A DNA stretch of 64,000 nucleotides from an uncultured Clostridia bacterium (GCA_934121905.1 CAKOVI010000001.1:310001-374000); one strand, 5' to 3'; counted from the first letter of the stretch, positions 8,371 through 18,311 are shown. Program-made: numbers and translations. The notes: generated by a model from the letters alone, not told the origin.

Positions 8371-10257
8371 ATGAAACTCCAATCGTTAGCAGTAATTTTT
8401 ATAATAATAATAATGCCAATTACAATGGTATTATCTGAATATATAAATAATAAAATAAAGACTCAAGAAACAGAACTATTATATGATACAAGACTTTTAA
8501 ATTGTACGTTTGATGCAATAAAAGCATATCAATTAAATACGATTAATAATGAATTTGGGGATGTAACAAATAAAAAAATAGAAGATATACAAGCAGCTGC
8601 AAAAACATTTTTCAATTCACTAAGTTCAAGCTTTAATTATACAGGATATAATTCGGAAGTAATGAAAGAATATGTGCCAGCTATTGTTTTTACAATGTAT
8701 GATGGTTATTATACGTACTCGCCATTCTTAAATGTACTTACTAATGTAGGCAAAGCTGATGAGTCTGACGGATATGATTCTAGCTACAGTAAGGATGGAG
8801 AAAAACTTGAAGGACTAAAGCCTTATGTTTATTATTCTTGTAGATATACTAATGAAAATGCTTCAACAGCCCTTCCCGATAATACTGATTTTACAATTGT
8901 ATATACTTTAGACAATTATATAACTATACAAGGTATGATTAATGGTGAGTATGTATATGATTATGGATATTTGTACTCGATTGGTAATAAGAAAGGAGGC
9001 ATAACAAAGGAGGGAGAAGATTATATTTATGATGGAGTAAGATTTAAAAAGGACGATACAGAAGAATTAAAAGAATATGTTGGTGAAAAAGAATATTCAT
9101 ATGCAAAAATAAATGGGAAAAAATATTATTTAGATGAAGAGAAGTATACAGATAGAGATGGTAATGTTGATATTGGTGATGGAATGACTGTGTCGAAAAA
9201 GGCAGGAATATTTTATATATCTTCAACAACTGGTGAAAAGAATTATAGTCAGAACAAAGGATATTTAGAAGATTCAACTGAAGAAGCAAACAATAATGAA
9301 TTTATAAAATACTGTAAGGCAATAAAAAAGAACAAGAGTGCATATGAATATTATAAAAATGCTTATGAATTTTCAAGTGCTGTATTAGGAGAAACTGAGA
9401 GATATGATAAAGCAAATACAAAACATTCACATGGATATAATTTAAAAGACTTATGTAACTCTGATGCATATATCTATAATAATGCATCTAGCGATACAAC
9501 ATCGCTTAAAAGTTTGGGGGGTATGAAAATATTTGAGGACGATTCTAATATCGCAATTCAAAATGCAGGTTCAAACTTTAACCAACATAGAAAAGCGGTT
9601 ATAAGAAATGTTATAGAAACAAACTTAACAACAGCTATTGCATCATTTTCTTCAGGAGCAACAAATGTGGAGTTCATCATGCCAAAAATTTCTGAAGAAG
9701 ACTGGGAAACAATTGAAAATGATGTTTGTGCTATATCTTTTATGCAGGGAATGAGTATAGGTTCTAAGAAATATAATGGATATTCTGTAGTTGCAAATAC
9801 TTTAACAAAGGAATATGTGGATGAAAACGATATTTATATATTGGCTCAAGATACTGATACTAATGGTGGTATTTATTGTAAAGTAAATGATGATACAATT
9901 GAAAAGAGTAGCAAGATAAAAACAAAAGGAACAGAAACCAAAGATCTTACATATTATCCAGGAATATGGAAAATTAACTTTGAATCAAAGCAATATATAG
10001 ATAATCATGGAAAGAATAACATTTATGTTCCTATTAAAGACTATGCAGGAAGTTACACAAGTATAATGGGAAGCTATGCTATAAATCCAATTGGAGAAGA
10101 TATGTATACATATGTACATGTAACAGGAAATTCTACGTTAAAGAATGCCTATTACAAAGCCCTAGGCAGAGAACGTTGGGGAGCTTATAATGTAAATAAT
10201 ATAAATTATGAAATCTACAATGGAAATGGAGAAGAATACTTCTTGAATTCATATTAA
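8371..10257 (+). CDS. Large N-anchored extracellular protein of the Tad-like locus
   Basis: 628 residues starting at ATG 8371 behind GAAGGAAAGG. A hydrophobic helix at residues 4-24 is followed by a helical segment and a long Tyr-, Asn- and Lys-rich exported domain with few Cys. Architecture is that of a secreted or tip-located adhesin-like subunit anchored through an N-terminal helix. It closes the cluster. Upstream in-frame codons lie inside the leader hairpin and are not a likely start. No family recognised. Confidence 0.6.
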   Translation: MKLQSLAVIFIIIIMPITMVLSEYINNKIKTQETELLYDTRLLNCTFDAIKAYQLNTINNEFGDVTNKKIEDIQAAAKTFFNSLSSSFNYTGYNSEVMKEYVPAIVFTMYDGYYTYSPFLNVLTNVGKADESDGYDSSYSKDGEKLEGLKPYVYYSCRYTNENASTALPDNTDFTIVYTLDNYITIQGMINGEYVYDYGYLYSIGNKKGGITKEGEDYIYDGVRFKKDDTEELKEYVGEKEYSYAKINGKKYYLDEEKYTDRDGNVDIGDGMTVSKKAGIFYISSTTGEKNYSQNKGYLEDSTEEANNNEFIKYCKAIKKNKSAYEYYKNAYEFSSAVLGETERYDKANTKHSHGYNLKDLCNSDAYIYNNASSDTTSLKSLGGMKIFEDDSNIAIQNAGSNFNQHRKAVIRNVIETNLTTAIASFSSGATNVEFIMPKISEEDWETIENDVCAISFMQGMSIGSKKYNGYSVVANTLTKEYVDENDIYILAQDTDTNGGIYCKVNDDTIEKSSKIKTKGTETKDLTYYPGIWKINFESKQYIDNHGKNNIYVPIKDYAGSYTSIMGSYAINPIGEDMYTYVHVTGNSTLKNAYYKALGRERWGAYNVNNINYEIYNGNGEEYFLNSY

Positions 10258-10311
10258 TTATTAAAATAATAGAGTTAACTATGTGACATTTATAAAAAAT
10301 ATAAAAAAATA

Positions 10312-10340
10312 TTGACAAAATTAAAAAATACAGGTACAAT
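10312..10340 (+). promoter_or_regulatory. Consensus promoter
   Basis: TTGACA (10312-10317), 17-base spacer, TACAAT (10335-10340), about 100 bases ahead of the nuclease gene. Confidence 0.75.
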
Positions 10341-10442
10341 TGATTATACTAATTCATGAATTATTATAATTTTTATATCAAAAAAAATTGTATCAGTAAA
10401 AAAATTGAAATCAAAATTTTTAACACAAATAGGAGGTAATAA

Positions 10443-11423
10443 ATGTCACAAAAATTAACATTAAAAGATGATATTGTATTTAAAGCATTTTTTAGTAGAA
10501 ATGAAAACTATTTAAAAAGCTTTTTAAGTGCAATATTAGGAAAAGAAATTAAAATAAAAAAGGTAATACATGATGCCAGATTAGAACAACTAACTAAAGA
10601 AATGAAATATGGAATTCTAGATTTAGAGGTAGAATTAGAAAATGGTGAAATTGTAAATGTAGAGATGCAATTAAGAGACCATAAAAATATCGAGAAAAGA
10701 ACAACATTTTATGCATCAAAAAAAGTTGTTGAACAACTAGAACCAAAAGAGGATTTTGAAGAGCTAAAAAAAGTAATAGTTATTGCAATTTTAGATTATA
10801 CATTAACAAGTTTACCTGAATATGTAACAGAAACGGTAAGAGTATGCCAAAATCATAAGGATTATGAATTAAACAACCTAGTAAAATATTACTATATTGA
10901 ATTAGAAAAATTCAGAAAATCTAATCCTAATATGAAAGAAAAAATAAATCAATGGTTGTCATTTATCGATATGGAAAGGGGGGACCTATTTGAAATGGCT
11001 AAAGCAGAAAATAAAGAATTAAAGAAAGCATCTGAAGATTTTGATGTATTAACAGGAGATGCAGAAATTAAAAGATTAGCACAAATAAGGCTAATGTCAC
11101 AACTAGAGGAAAAATCAGCTTTGGCAACAGCAAGAGATAAAGGAACTAAAGAAGGAATAAAAATTGGAATCGAAGAAGGAAAAAAACAAGGAATAGAAGA
11201 AGGAAAGAAACAAGGAATAGAAGAGGGAAAGAAACAAGGAATAGAAGAGGGAAAGAAACAAGGAATAGAAGAAGGAAAGAAGCAAGGAATAGAGGAAGGA
11301 AAAAAACAAGAAAAGGAAAAAATTGCCAAAGAATTATTTAAACAAGGAATAGAAATTAGCAAAATATCTAAAATAACAGGAATAACTATCGGAGAACTGC
11401 TAAAGTTAAAAAATGAAAAATAA
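10443..11423 (+). CDS. Rpn/PD-(D/E)XK-type nuclease family protein
   Basis: 326-residue member of the Rpn / PD-(D/E)XK family often annotated as a putative transposase (TIGR01784-like). The opening LKDDIVFKAFFSRNE, the acidic LDLEVELENG and the VEMQLRD stretch around residues 58-78 carry the nuclease core Asp/Glu and Gln. The C-terminal part holds six GIEEGKKQ repeats (about residues 242-289) before a short tail. Such proteins promote recombination or act in phage defence in other bacteria. It has its own promoter and stands alone. Repeat number could vary by slippage. Confidence 0.8.
   Translation: MSQKLTLKDDIVFKAFFSRNENYLKSFLSAILGKEIKIKKVIHDARLEQLTKEMKYGILDLEVELENGEIVNVEMQLRDHKNIEKRTTFYASKKVVEQLEPKEDFEELKKVIVIAILDYTLTSLPEYVTETVRVCQNHKDYELNNLVKYYYIELEKFRKSNPNMKEKINQWLSFIDMERGDLFEMAKAENKELKKASEDFDVLTGDAEIKRLAQIRLMSQLEEKSALATARDKGTKEGIKIGIEEGKKQGIEEGKKQGIEEGKKQGIEEGKKQGIEEGKKQGIEEGKKQEKEKIAKELFKQGIEISKISKITGITIGELLKLKNEK
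11166..11309 (+). repeat. Six tandem 24-bp units inside the nuclease gene
   Basis: Each unit encodes GIEEGKKQ; copies differ by only a few bases. Multiples of 24 bp keep frame, so copy-number change alters linker length without breaking the gene. Confidence 0.9.
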
Positions 11424-11499
11424 GGAATTACAGAAAAATAGTAAAGTAACCACAAAATAAAAAGGAATGAACTCCAAAACAAGGAATTCATTCCCAAAT

Positions 11500-11670
11500 T
11501 TATTTTTCATACAACTCAGAAATCCTAACATCCATTTCCTCAAAATTGTCCACAAAGCCCACTTTAGCAATATCTTTTGAAATTCCTTGAATCCAAACGG
11601 GTCTGTCCTTGTAAAAAACATCAAATTTTTCATCATTAGATAAAATAGAATTAATACGATTCATATCCAT
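11500..11670 (-). CDS. sspH: H-type small acid-soluble spore protein
   Basis: 56 residues from ATG at 11670, preceded on the minus strand by GGAGGT. The pattern MDMNR..SIL near the start, then VFYKDRPVWIQGI and a final acidic SELYEK match the SspH family, in which a conserved P-V-W/Y-I core is followed by a variable middle and V..LE end. SASPs are made in the forespore and coat spore DNA. Convergent with the nuclease gene. An upstream ATG would add six residues but lies before the ribosome site. Confidence 0.75.
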   Translation of the reverse strand: MDMNRINSILSNDEKFDVFYKDRPVWIQGISKDIAKVGFVDNFEEMDVRISELYEK

Positions 11671-11738
11671 AATAAAATACCTCCACAAACCTTGTTACAA
11701 AAAGTATATACAAAATTTGTGAAAGTATTCATAAAAAA

Positions 11739-13418
11739 TCATAAATAAATTCTATAATCAATATCAGGAAAAACACAGTCTTTTTCCTCAATTTCACTCA
11801 AAAATTTTCTATCGATTTTACCAGAATTAAGTTCTTTATAAAGTCTAGTAAATCTACCAATATGGTCTTTAATTCTCCTGTGAGCATAATCAACCATAGT
11901 ATTATTAGTAATAATAAATAGCCAATCACTACTTTGAGCAAGTAACAGTTCACGAGCAGCTTGATTTAATGCACGAACTTGTAATTTTGTATTTCTGTAC
12001 TTACTAGATGAAGTAATGGAAGTAATAGGCTTCTTCTCTTTTTTTAGTTCCTGAATTTGTTTATCTAAATCATTAAGTATATCATAAGAATCTCTAAATT
12101 TATAAGCTAATTCACACATTCTATCTCCTGCAGTATGTAAATGTTTATGAGCATAATCATTTGAAGGATTAAGCCAAACTTCACTATAACCATTTGCCCC
12201 CCAACTTGATCTGCAAGGCTGACATTGCTGAATTTCGGGGTATTTATCCATATATTCAGAAGGAGTAATAAGTTCAAAATTACACTCATCATAATAAATT
12301 TTTTTAAATAAAATATATAACCAATAAGGACCTTCATACCACCAATGACCATAAAGCTCTGCATCATAGGGACATAGAACAATAGGTGGTTTATTCATGT
12401 AATGTGATGCATTTTCAATTTGTTCTGTTCTAGAATTCAGGAAATGTCCGGCTTGACGTTCTGCTGAATCTTTTGCCCACTGGATATCATAAATATCTTT
12501 ATTATCTGTATCACCTGTAATTCTGTGATATTTGATACCTGTATGAACTCTAACACCGTTGTGTGCAATATAAGGTTTGATATAATCATAATCAGCTTCG
12601 TAACCAATATCTCTATAAAAATCTCTGTAATTATAATCGCCTGGATAACCATTAATTGAGCTCCAAACTTGTCTAGAAGATTCCATATCACGTCCAAAAA
12701 CTGTAAAGCCTTGAGGTGAAACTATTGGAGCAAGTGTACCATAAACAGGTGTTGGATTTGCATATAAAACGCCATGTGATTCAACAATTGCATAATCTAC
12801 ACCAAATTCTCTTAAATATTTATCTGCTTCTGGAACATATCCACATTCTGGTAACCAAATACCACGAGGTTTTTTTCCAAAATATCTTTCATATGTTTGA
12901 ACTCCAACTGCAATTTGAGCTCTAACGGTTTTTTCATTTACATACAATATTGGAAAATATCCATGTGTTGCACCACAGGTTATTATTTCTAATACTCCAA
13001 TATCCTGGAAATGCTTAAACTGGGAAATTAAATCACATTTAAATTCATCTCTAAATAATCTTAAGTCTTCAGAGTATCTTTCATAATAATATTTTGATAA
13101 GTTATTCATTTTTTCGTTAAATGTTGTTCTTTTAATTTCTTTTTCAGATAATTCTATTAAATTCTCTAAATAATTGATGTATTTTTGCTGCAATAATTTA
13201 TTATCAAGCATTGAAAGTAGAGGAGGTGTCATTGACATTGTTATTCTAAAATTAACTCCTTCATCTACTAATTTTTTGAAATTTTTTAATAAAGGTATAT
13301 ATGTTTCAGAGATTGCTTCATATAACCAAGATTCTTCCAAGTAATCATTACTTTCTGGGTGATGAATAAAAGGGAGATGTGCATGTAATACAAAACTTAC
13401 GTATCCTTTTTTTTGCAT
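11739..13418 (-). CDS. Glycoside hydrolase family 57 protein, 1,4-alpha-glucan branching type
   Basis: 559 residues. GH57 hallmarks are present: HAHLPF near residue 13, the nucleophile Glu191 in WLPECGY, the acid/base Asp352 in YDAELYGHWW, and the C-terminal helical segment with a SSDWLFII motif typical of branching enzymes (AmyC-like, DUF1957). Expected to make alpha-1,6 branches in glycogen-like glucan in the cytoplasm. It lies 73 bases downstream of a DUF4912 gene, a frequent partner of these enzymes, though a terminator separates them. Length is close to the family norm. Confidence 0.88.
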   Translation of the reverse strand: MQKKGYVSFVLHAHLPFIHHPESNDYLEESWLYEAISETYIPLLKNFKKLVDEGVNFRITMSMTPPLLSMLDNKLLQQKYINYLENLIELSEKEIKRTTFNEKMNNLSKYYYERYSEDLRLFRDEFKCDLISQFKHFQDIGVLEIITCGATHGYFPILYVNEKTVRAQIAVGVQTYERYFGKKPRGIWLPECGYVPEADKYLREFGVDYAIVESHGVLYANPTPVYGTLAPIVSPQGFTVFGRDMESSRQVWSSINGYPGDYNYRDFYRDIGYEADYDYIKPYIAHNGVRVHTGIKYHRITGDTDNKDIYDIQWAKDSAERQAGHFLNSRTEQIENASHYMNKPPIVLCPYDAELYGHWWYEGPYWLYILFKKIYYDECNFELITPSEYMDKYPEIQQCQPCRSSWGANGYSEVWLNPSNDYAHKHLHTAGDRMCELAYKFRDSYDILNDLDKQIQELKKEKKPITSITSSSKYRNTKLQVRALNQAARELLLAQSSDWLFIITNNTMVDYAHRRIKDHIGRFTRLYKELNSGKIDRKFLSEIEEKDCVFPDIDYRIYL

Positions 13419-13445
13419 TTGAATTTTCCTTTCTTTACTACAAAG

Positions 13446-13484
13446 TAAAAAAATCTAGCTTACAAAACAAACGAAAGCTAGATT
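13446..13484 (-). terminator. Terminator after the DUF4912 gene
   Basis: On the minus strand AATCTAGCTT pairs with AAGCTAGATT and runs into TTTTTT. Confidence 0.65.
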
Positions 13485-13491
13485 AAAGTTT

Positions 13492-14427
13492 TTACCAAGA
13501 ACTTAGATTTCCTGATGATGGATTTCCAGAAGATGGGTTCATTCTATCAAATTTGCCATCAGAAATTTCATCTTTATATAGTTTTTTGTATAATTCATAA
13601 ATATTAACAAATTTATTATCCTTAACAATAAATGGAAAGTCTTTAACATCTTTTTCTATAATTTGATTTGTTTTTACGTTTCTAAAATATATTTTGTTTG
13701 TGTTATTAAATAAAATATGGTCATTTGGTGCTTCTAAATTATTTGATGAGGATATGTAAATGAAAGGCACTTGAACTGGATTTATTGGACCATTTTTTTC
13801 TACATCATATTGTGGCATATAATTGTAATTTATAGGAATAGGACGTCTACCTAGTTCTATTTTGTATTCACAACTACTGTCATTTACATGGAAATACCAA
13901 CTGTTTGCGAAGTCATTTATATCTATTTCAAATGAATAGTTCATTGTTAGGTTGTGTATAACTAAAACTGGTTTTGTTATTTCAAAGAAATATTGTCCAT
14001 ATTGTTCTTTTAGCTTTTCTCTATCGTCATCAGATATTTCCCAGTATACAAATAAATTAGTAGGGGTTTGAGCTAAAATTTTTACAACTGTTTTGTTATA
14101 TCTGTATGGTAAATCATAGTATTCAGGTGAAAAAGTATGTATAGTTGGTTTAGTTGATTTTTTTTCTGTATTTTTTTGCAAAGTTTCTTTTTCAACAATT
14201 TGAGGTAATGTTTTTTTAGAAGTGTCAACTTTGTTTTTGGAAACTTCTTTCGTTGTTGATTTTTTTTGAGTTACTTTTCCCTTTTTTAATGAAGTAGAAG
14301 TTTCTTTTTTCGACTTCTTATCAGTTTTTTTTGATTTACTTTTTGGTTCTTTTTTCTCTTTTTTGGGAGATAAGAATTCTTTTATGTGTTCAATTGTATT
14401 ATTTATTTCTTTAGTTTTTTTAGGCAT
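13492..14427 (-). CDS. DUF4912 domain protein
   Basis: 311 residues. The first 90 are Lys/Ser/Thr-rich and disordered; from about residue 102 a DUF4912 domain begins (YDLPYRYNKT, then TNLFVYWEIS), a beta-sandwich with probable carbohydrate-binding character. The C-terminus repeats NPSSGN. The gene lies upstream of the GH57 branching enzyme on the same strand, so a role in glucan metabolism is inferred. Transcription of the enzyme may depend on readthrough of the intervening terminator. Confidence 0.75.
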   Translation of the reverse strand: MPKKTKEINNTIEHIKEFLSPKKEKKEPKSKSKKTDKKSKKETSTSLKKGKVTQKKSTTKEVSKNKVDTSKKTLPQIVEKETLQKNTEKKSTKPTIHTFSPEYYDLPYRYNKTVVKILAQTPTNLFVYWEISDDDREKLKEQYGQYFFEITKPVLVIHNLTMNYSFEIDINDFANSWYFHVNDSSCEYKIELGRRPIPINYNYMPQYDVEKNGPINPVQVPFIYISSSNNLEAPNDHILFNNTNKIYFRNVKTNQIIEKDVKDFPFIVKDNKFVNIYELYKKLYKDEISDGKFDRMNPSSGNPSSGNLSSW

Positions 14428-14543
14428 TTTTTATCCTCCTGTTTTGTTTTTCTATATACTATACTAAAATGAAAATAAATTCAAGTTTTTTTGATAATTT
14501 TTTTAAAATTTATATGACCAATTATTCAAATTTGAAACACCTA

Positions 14544-14572
14544 TTGCAAAAAATAAATTAATTATATATAAT
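14544..14572 (+). promoter_or_regulatory. Promoter of the TetR-ligase operon
   Basis: TTGCAA (14544-14549), 17-base spacer, TATAAT (14567-14572), 38 bases ahead of the TTG start. Confidence 0.65.
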
Positions 14573-14610
14573 ATAATAGTATAAAATTAAACGAGAAAGA
14601 AGGATAGGTT

Positions 14611-15180
14611 TTGAATAAAACAAAAAGAAAAATATTTGAAACATCAATGAAATTATTTGCAGAAAAAGGTTATGAAAATACAAGTATAGAGGAAATAACA
14701 GCAACAGTCGGAGTGGCAAAAGGAACACTATACTATCATTTTGCAAGCAAAGAAGAAATCTTTAATTTCTTAGTATCAGAAGGAGTAAAACTATTGCAAA
14801 ATAGTGTAGACATAAAAACATCAAAATACAATAATTATATAGATAAAATAAAGGCAATAGTATTAATTCAGGTGAAAATTGTTGACAAATATGAAGATAT
14901 AATAACAATATTATTAAGTCAATTTTATGGAAATGAACAAAGAAATCAAAAATGCAAAGAATACATATATGAATACATAAAGAAAATAGAACAAATCGTA
15001 AAAGAGGGAATTAAAGCAAAACAAATAAAAGATGGAGATGAAAAGATATATGCATCTGAAATATATGGATTGATATGTTCATGTTTAGTATACAAACTAA
15101 GAGATAAAGAAAGTTTCAATGTAGGAAAAGTATATAAAGAATTTGAAAATACAGTAATAAAAGGGTTGAAGGAGATATAA
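14611..15180 (+). CDS. TetR/AcrR family transcriptional regulator
   Basis: 189 residues beginning at TTG 14611 behind GAAGGATAG. Residues 1-50 form the usual TetR helix-turn-helix (FAEKGYENTSIEEI, VAKGTLYYHFASKEE). The remaining helical domain is a ligand-binding region. It ends 2 bases before the acyl-CoA ligase, so it probably regulates that gene and itself, with a fatty acid or acyl-CoA as a plausible inducer; this last point is inference. Confidence 0.88.
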   Translation: MNKTKRKIFETSMKLFAEKGYENTSIEEITATVGVAKGTLYYHFASKEEIFNFLVSEGVKLLQNSVDIKTSKYNNYIDKIKAIVLIQVKIVDKYEDIITILLSQFYGNEQRNQKCKEYIYEYIKKIEQIVKEGIKAKQIKDGDEKIYASEIYGLICSCLVYKLRDKESFNVGKVYKEFENTVIKGLKEI

Positions 15181-15182
15181 AA

Positions 15183-16901
15183 ATGTTAGATAGAAACATA
15201 AAATTCGAAAATTTAAAAGAAATGATGACAATTTCATCAGAAAAATTTGGTGAAGAAACAGCTTTTTACAGAGATGGAAAAGGTTTAGAAGATTCAAAAA
15301 AAACAACATACAAAGAATTTTTCTATGAGATAAATAGTCTAGGTACAGCTATGGTAGAAATGGGATTAAAAGGAAAAAGAATTGCGGTAATTGGAGAAAA
15401 TAGATATGAGTGGGAACTAGCATATTTAGCAGTAGCAACTGGTACTGGAATAATTGTTCCATTAGATAAAGCATTACCAGAAAATGAAATAGAAAGCTTG
15501 ATAATTCGTTCAGAAGTTGAAGCCATTTTCTATTCAAAAAAATATGATGAATGTATGGCTAAAATACAAAAACAAGGAAATACAAAATTAAAATATTTTA
15601 TATCTATGGACTTAGAAAAAAATGATTTTAATAAATATTCACAAAAAGAAATAACTGCCAAAGGAAAAGAATTATTAGAAAAAGGAAATAGAGAATTTGT
15701 TGACTGTAAAATTAATAATGAAGATATGGCAATAATGCTATTTACATCAGGTACAACAAATCAATCTAAGGCAGTTATGTTATCACAAAAAAATATTTGT
15801 ACAAATATTCATGATATAAGAAATGTTTTTGAGCTTGATGAAACTGATCGATTCTTATCATTTTTGCCTTTACACCATACATTTGAATGTACAGTTGGTT
15901 TTTTATATCCATTATCAATTGGTGGAAGTATTATATTTTCAAAAGGTGTTAGACATATTGCAGATGAACTTAAAAATTTCAAAATAACAGCAATGATATG
16001 TGTCCCTGTTGTGTTTGAAAAAATGTATGATAAATTAATGAAAACAATTGAAGAAAAAGGAAAATTAAAAACAGTAAAAAAAGGTATAAAATTAAGCAAT
16101 TGCTTATTAAAAGTTGGAATAGATATAAGAAAAAAATTATTTAAAGAAATACATGATAATCTAGGTGGATGCCTAAGAGTGATGGTTGCAGGAGGAGCAG
16201 CTTTATCTCCAGAAAAAGAAAAAGGTTTCTGGGATTTGGGATTTAATGTATTACAAGGATATGGTTTAACAGAAACATCACCTGTAATTGCAGCTGAACT
16301 AACTAAACAAAAAAGATTAGGTTCTATAGGAAAGAAATTTCCAAGTGTAGAAATAAAAATAGAAAATCCAAATGAAGAAGGTGTTGGAGAACTTTTAGCA
16401 AAAGGAAAATCTGTAATGCTTGGATATTACAAAAATGATGAAGCTAATAAAGAAGTATTTACAGATGATGGCTGGTTCCATACAGGAGATTTAGCTAAAA
16501 TAGATAAAGATGGGTACATATATATTTCAGGAAGAAAGAAATTTGTAATTGTATTAAAAAATGGAAAAAATGTATATCCAGAAGAAATTGAAACTTTAAT
16601 TGAAAAATCCGAATTAGTAAAAGAATGCATGGTATTTGGAATGCCTGCAAGAGATGGTGATGTTACTTTAGCTGTAAAGGTATGTTATGACAAAGATTAC
16701 ATTAGTAAAAACCTTGGAAATATAACAGAAGAAGAAATAAAAGAAAAAATATGGAATTGGGTAAAAGACGTTAATAAAACTATGCCAAAATACAAATATG
16801 TAAAAAAACTATTACTAACAGACAAAGAACTTGTAAAAACAACAACTTTGAAGATAAAAAGAAACGTAGAAATGGAACAAATTATGAAAAACTTAAAATA
16901 A
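15183..16901 (+). CDS. Long-chain fatty-acid--CoA ligase (AMP-binding)
   Basis: 572 residues of the ANL superfamily: phosphate loop TSGTTNQSKAVMLS near residue 190, QGYGLTETSP near 358, and DGWFHTGDLAK near 429. It activates a carboxylic acid as acyl-AMP and then forms acyl-CoA; the sequence resembles long-chain ligases. The final Lys-containing segment TTTLKIKR fits the C-terminal catalytic lysine region. Translationally linked to the TetR gene. Confidence 0.87.
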   Translation: MLDRNIKFENLKEMMTISSEKFGEETAFYRDGKGLEDSKKTTYKEFFYEINSLGTAMVEMGLKGKRIAVIGENRYEWELAYLAVATGTGIIVPLDKALPENEIESLIIRSEVEAIFYSKKYDECMAKIQKQGNTKLKYFISMDLEKNDFNKYSQKEITAKGKELLEKGNREFVDCKINNEDMAIMLFTSGTTNQSKAVMLSQKNICTNIHDIRNVFELDETDRFLSFLPLHHTFECTVGFLYPLSIGGSIIFSKGVRHIADELKNFKITAMICVPVVFEKMYDKLMKTIEEKGKLKTVKKGIKLSNCLLKVGIDIRKKLFKEIHDNLGGCLRVMVAGGAALSPEKEKGFWDLGFNVLQGYGLTETSPVIAAELTKQKRLGSIGKKFPSVEIKIENPNEEGVGELLAKGKSVMLGYYKNDEANKEVFTDDGWFHTGDLAKIDKDGYIYISGRKKFVIVLKNGKNVYPEEIETLIEKSELVKECMVFGMPARDGDVTLAVKVCYDKDYISKNLGNITEEEIKEKIWNWVKDVNKTMPKYKYVKKLLLTDKELVKTTTLKIKRNVEMEQIMKNLK

Positions 16902-17046
16902 AATGTAACGAATTTGTAATATTTTTGTTACATAAATGTAAAGAAAAGTTTAAGAAAATTCCTTGTAGTTTTTAGGGGAGTGGTGTATAATAAAAATGAA
17001 TTATGTAGAAACTACGTTAAAAAATAACAAAGGAGGGAAGTTTACA

Positions 17047-18000
17047 ATGTCTAAGTCTGGCATAGTAAATGTGAGAATGGTAATCACAGAAGAGAAAATA
17101 ATATCGAATATAGATAAAGTTCAAAAACTTATAAATCCTAACAACAAGAAAAAAATTATTCAACTAGAAGAAGATACATATTTTAAAGATTTGATAGAAT
17201 CTATAAAGACATATTTAATAGAATATCCTAAAAAGAAAAATTTCCCTGCAAGTGTGTATAATGCTGCTTACGGCTTGGTTGAATTCGCTATAAATCAATT
17301 TGAAGAAAATACAAAAAAAGTCGAAGAATTGATTAAACAAAGAGAAGAAAACATAGCTCTTGCCGGAAATTTAAATGAACTAATAGAAGCGGTAGATAAT
17401 AAAGAAGATGGATGGAAAGAACAAGTTGAAGAAGCAAAAGATAAATATCCAGAAGAAATTATTGAGAGTTTAGCTATAGTTGGAAGATGTAAAGGAAAAA
17501 CTTCTCAAAAATACAATGATGCAATGAAGATTTTAAAAGCAAAGGCAAATAACTTGGAATCTAATTTACATATAGAAATAGATATGGAGAGATTAGAAGA
17601 TAGCTCAAAGGCATTAAGTTTTATAGGAATAGAAATATCAGATGCTTTGAAACTAATACCTGCACCAGAAGAAAGAGTCGAGAATATTGAAGAGGAAGTA
17701 ATCAAGGAAAACAATGTTCAAGAAGTTAAGGAAACACGTAAAAAGGCTAAAAATAAAGTTAAAGCAAATATACAGAATATTGAAGAAAACGAGAATGTTC
17801 AAAGAAATGAGCAAAATAATGTACAAGAGCAAAAACTTGAAGAATATAAAAAGCAGACAACATTCAAAACAAAAACATCATTCTGGCAAAAAGTTAAAAA
17901 TAATAAAGTTTTCAGAGCAGCAACTTATATATTTAGAATTAGGATTAGAATTGAATTACCAAGTAATGCACTTCCAGAGGGAAGAGGAGAAGACAATTAA
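17047..18000 (+). CDS. Coiled-coil protein of unknown function
   Basis: 317 residues from ATG 17047, selected because AAAGGAGGG sits 8 bases before it. Mostly helical, with Lys/Glu-rich coiled-coil character up to about residue 200, a charged disordered middle with many Asn and Gln, and a basic C-terminal segment (VFRAATYIFRIRIRIELP). No signal peptide or membrane segment. Monocistronic, with a terminator straight after it. No family recognised. Confidence 0.65.
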   Translation: MSKSGIVNVRMVITEEKIISNIDKVQKLINPNNKKKIIQLEEDTYFKDLIESIKTYLIEYPKKKNFPASVYNAAYGLVEFAINQFEENTKKVEELIKQREENIALAGNLNELIEAVDNKEDGWKEQVEEAKDKYPEEIIESLAIVGRCKGKTSQKYNDAMKILKAKANNLESNLHIEIDMERLEDSSKALSFIGIEISDALKLIPAPEERVENIEEEVIKENNVQEVKETRKKAKNKVKANIQNIEENENVQRNEQNNVQEQKLEEYKKQTTFKTKTSFWQKVKNNKVFRAATYIFRIRIRIELPSNALPEGRGEDN

Positions 18001-18005
18001 TAAAG

Positions 18006-18037
18006 AACGGGACTAAATTAATTTGGTCTCGTTTTTT
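18006..18037 (+). terminator. Rho-independent terminator
   Basis: AACGGGACTAAA pairs with TTTGGTCTCGTT (two G-U pairs) followed by TTTTT. Confidence 0.7.
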
Positions 18038-18119
18038 GAATTAAAAAGAAATATATTGTGGAGCATAACAATACATTTAGAAAAATAAAAAAGTAGTCAC
18101 TCATGACTACTTTTAAATA

Positions 18120-18196
18120 TGGTGCTCCTTCAAGGATTCGAACCTTGGACCCACCGGTTATGAGCCGGTTGCTCTGACCAACTGAGCTAAAGGAGC
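18120..18196 (-). tRNA. tRNA with CAU anticodon (Met or Ile2)
   Basis: Cloverleaf on the minus strand: acceptor GCTCCTT pairs with AAGGAGC, D-arm TAGCTCAGTTGGTCAGAGC, anticodon loop CTCATAA on stem ACCGG/CCGGT, T-arm with GGTTCGAATCC, and encoded CCA. CAU may be elongator Met, or Ile if the C is modified to lysidine; the sequence alone does not decide. Confidence 0.93.
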
Positions 18197-18311
18197 ATTT
18201 CCTAACGACATGCCCTAGTATATAATATATTTATTTTTTTGTCAATAGATTTGTCGAAAATTTTTAAAAAAAATCCGATAAATAAAAAGCGAACAAATTT
18301 TTATGAAAATA

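Noticed and set aside
10949..11497. Long minus-strand frame opposite the nuclease gene
   Set aside because: It is the mirror of the GIEEGKKQ repeats (Pro/Ser/Phe-rich) and lies within a well-supported gene.
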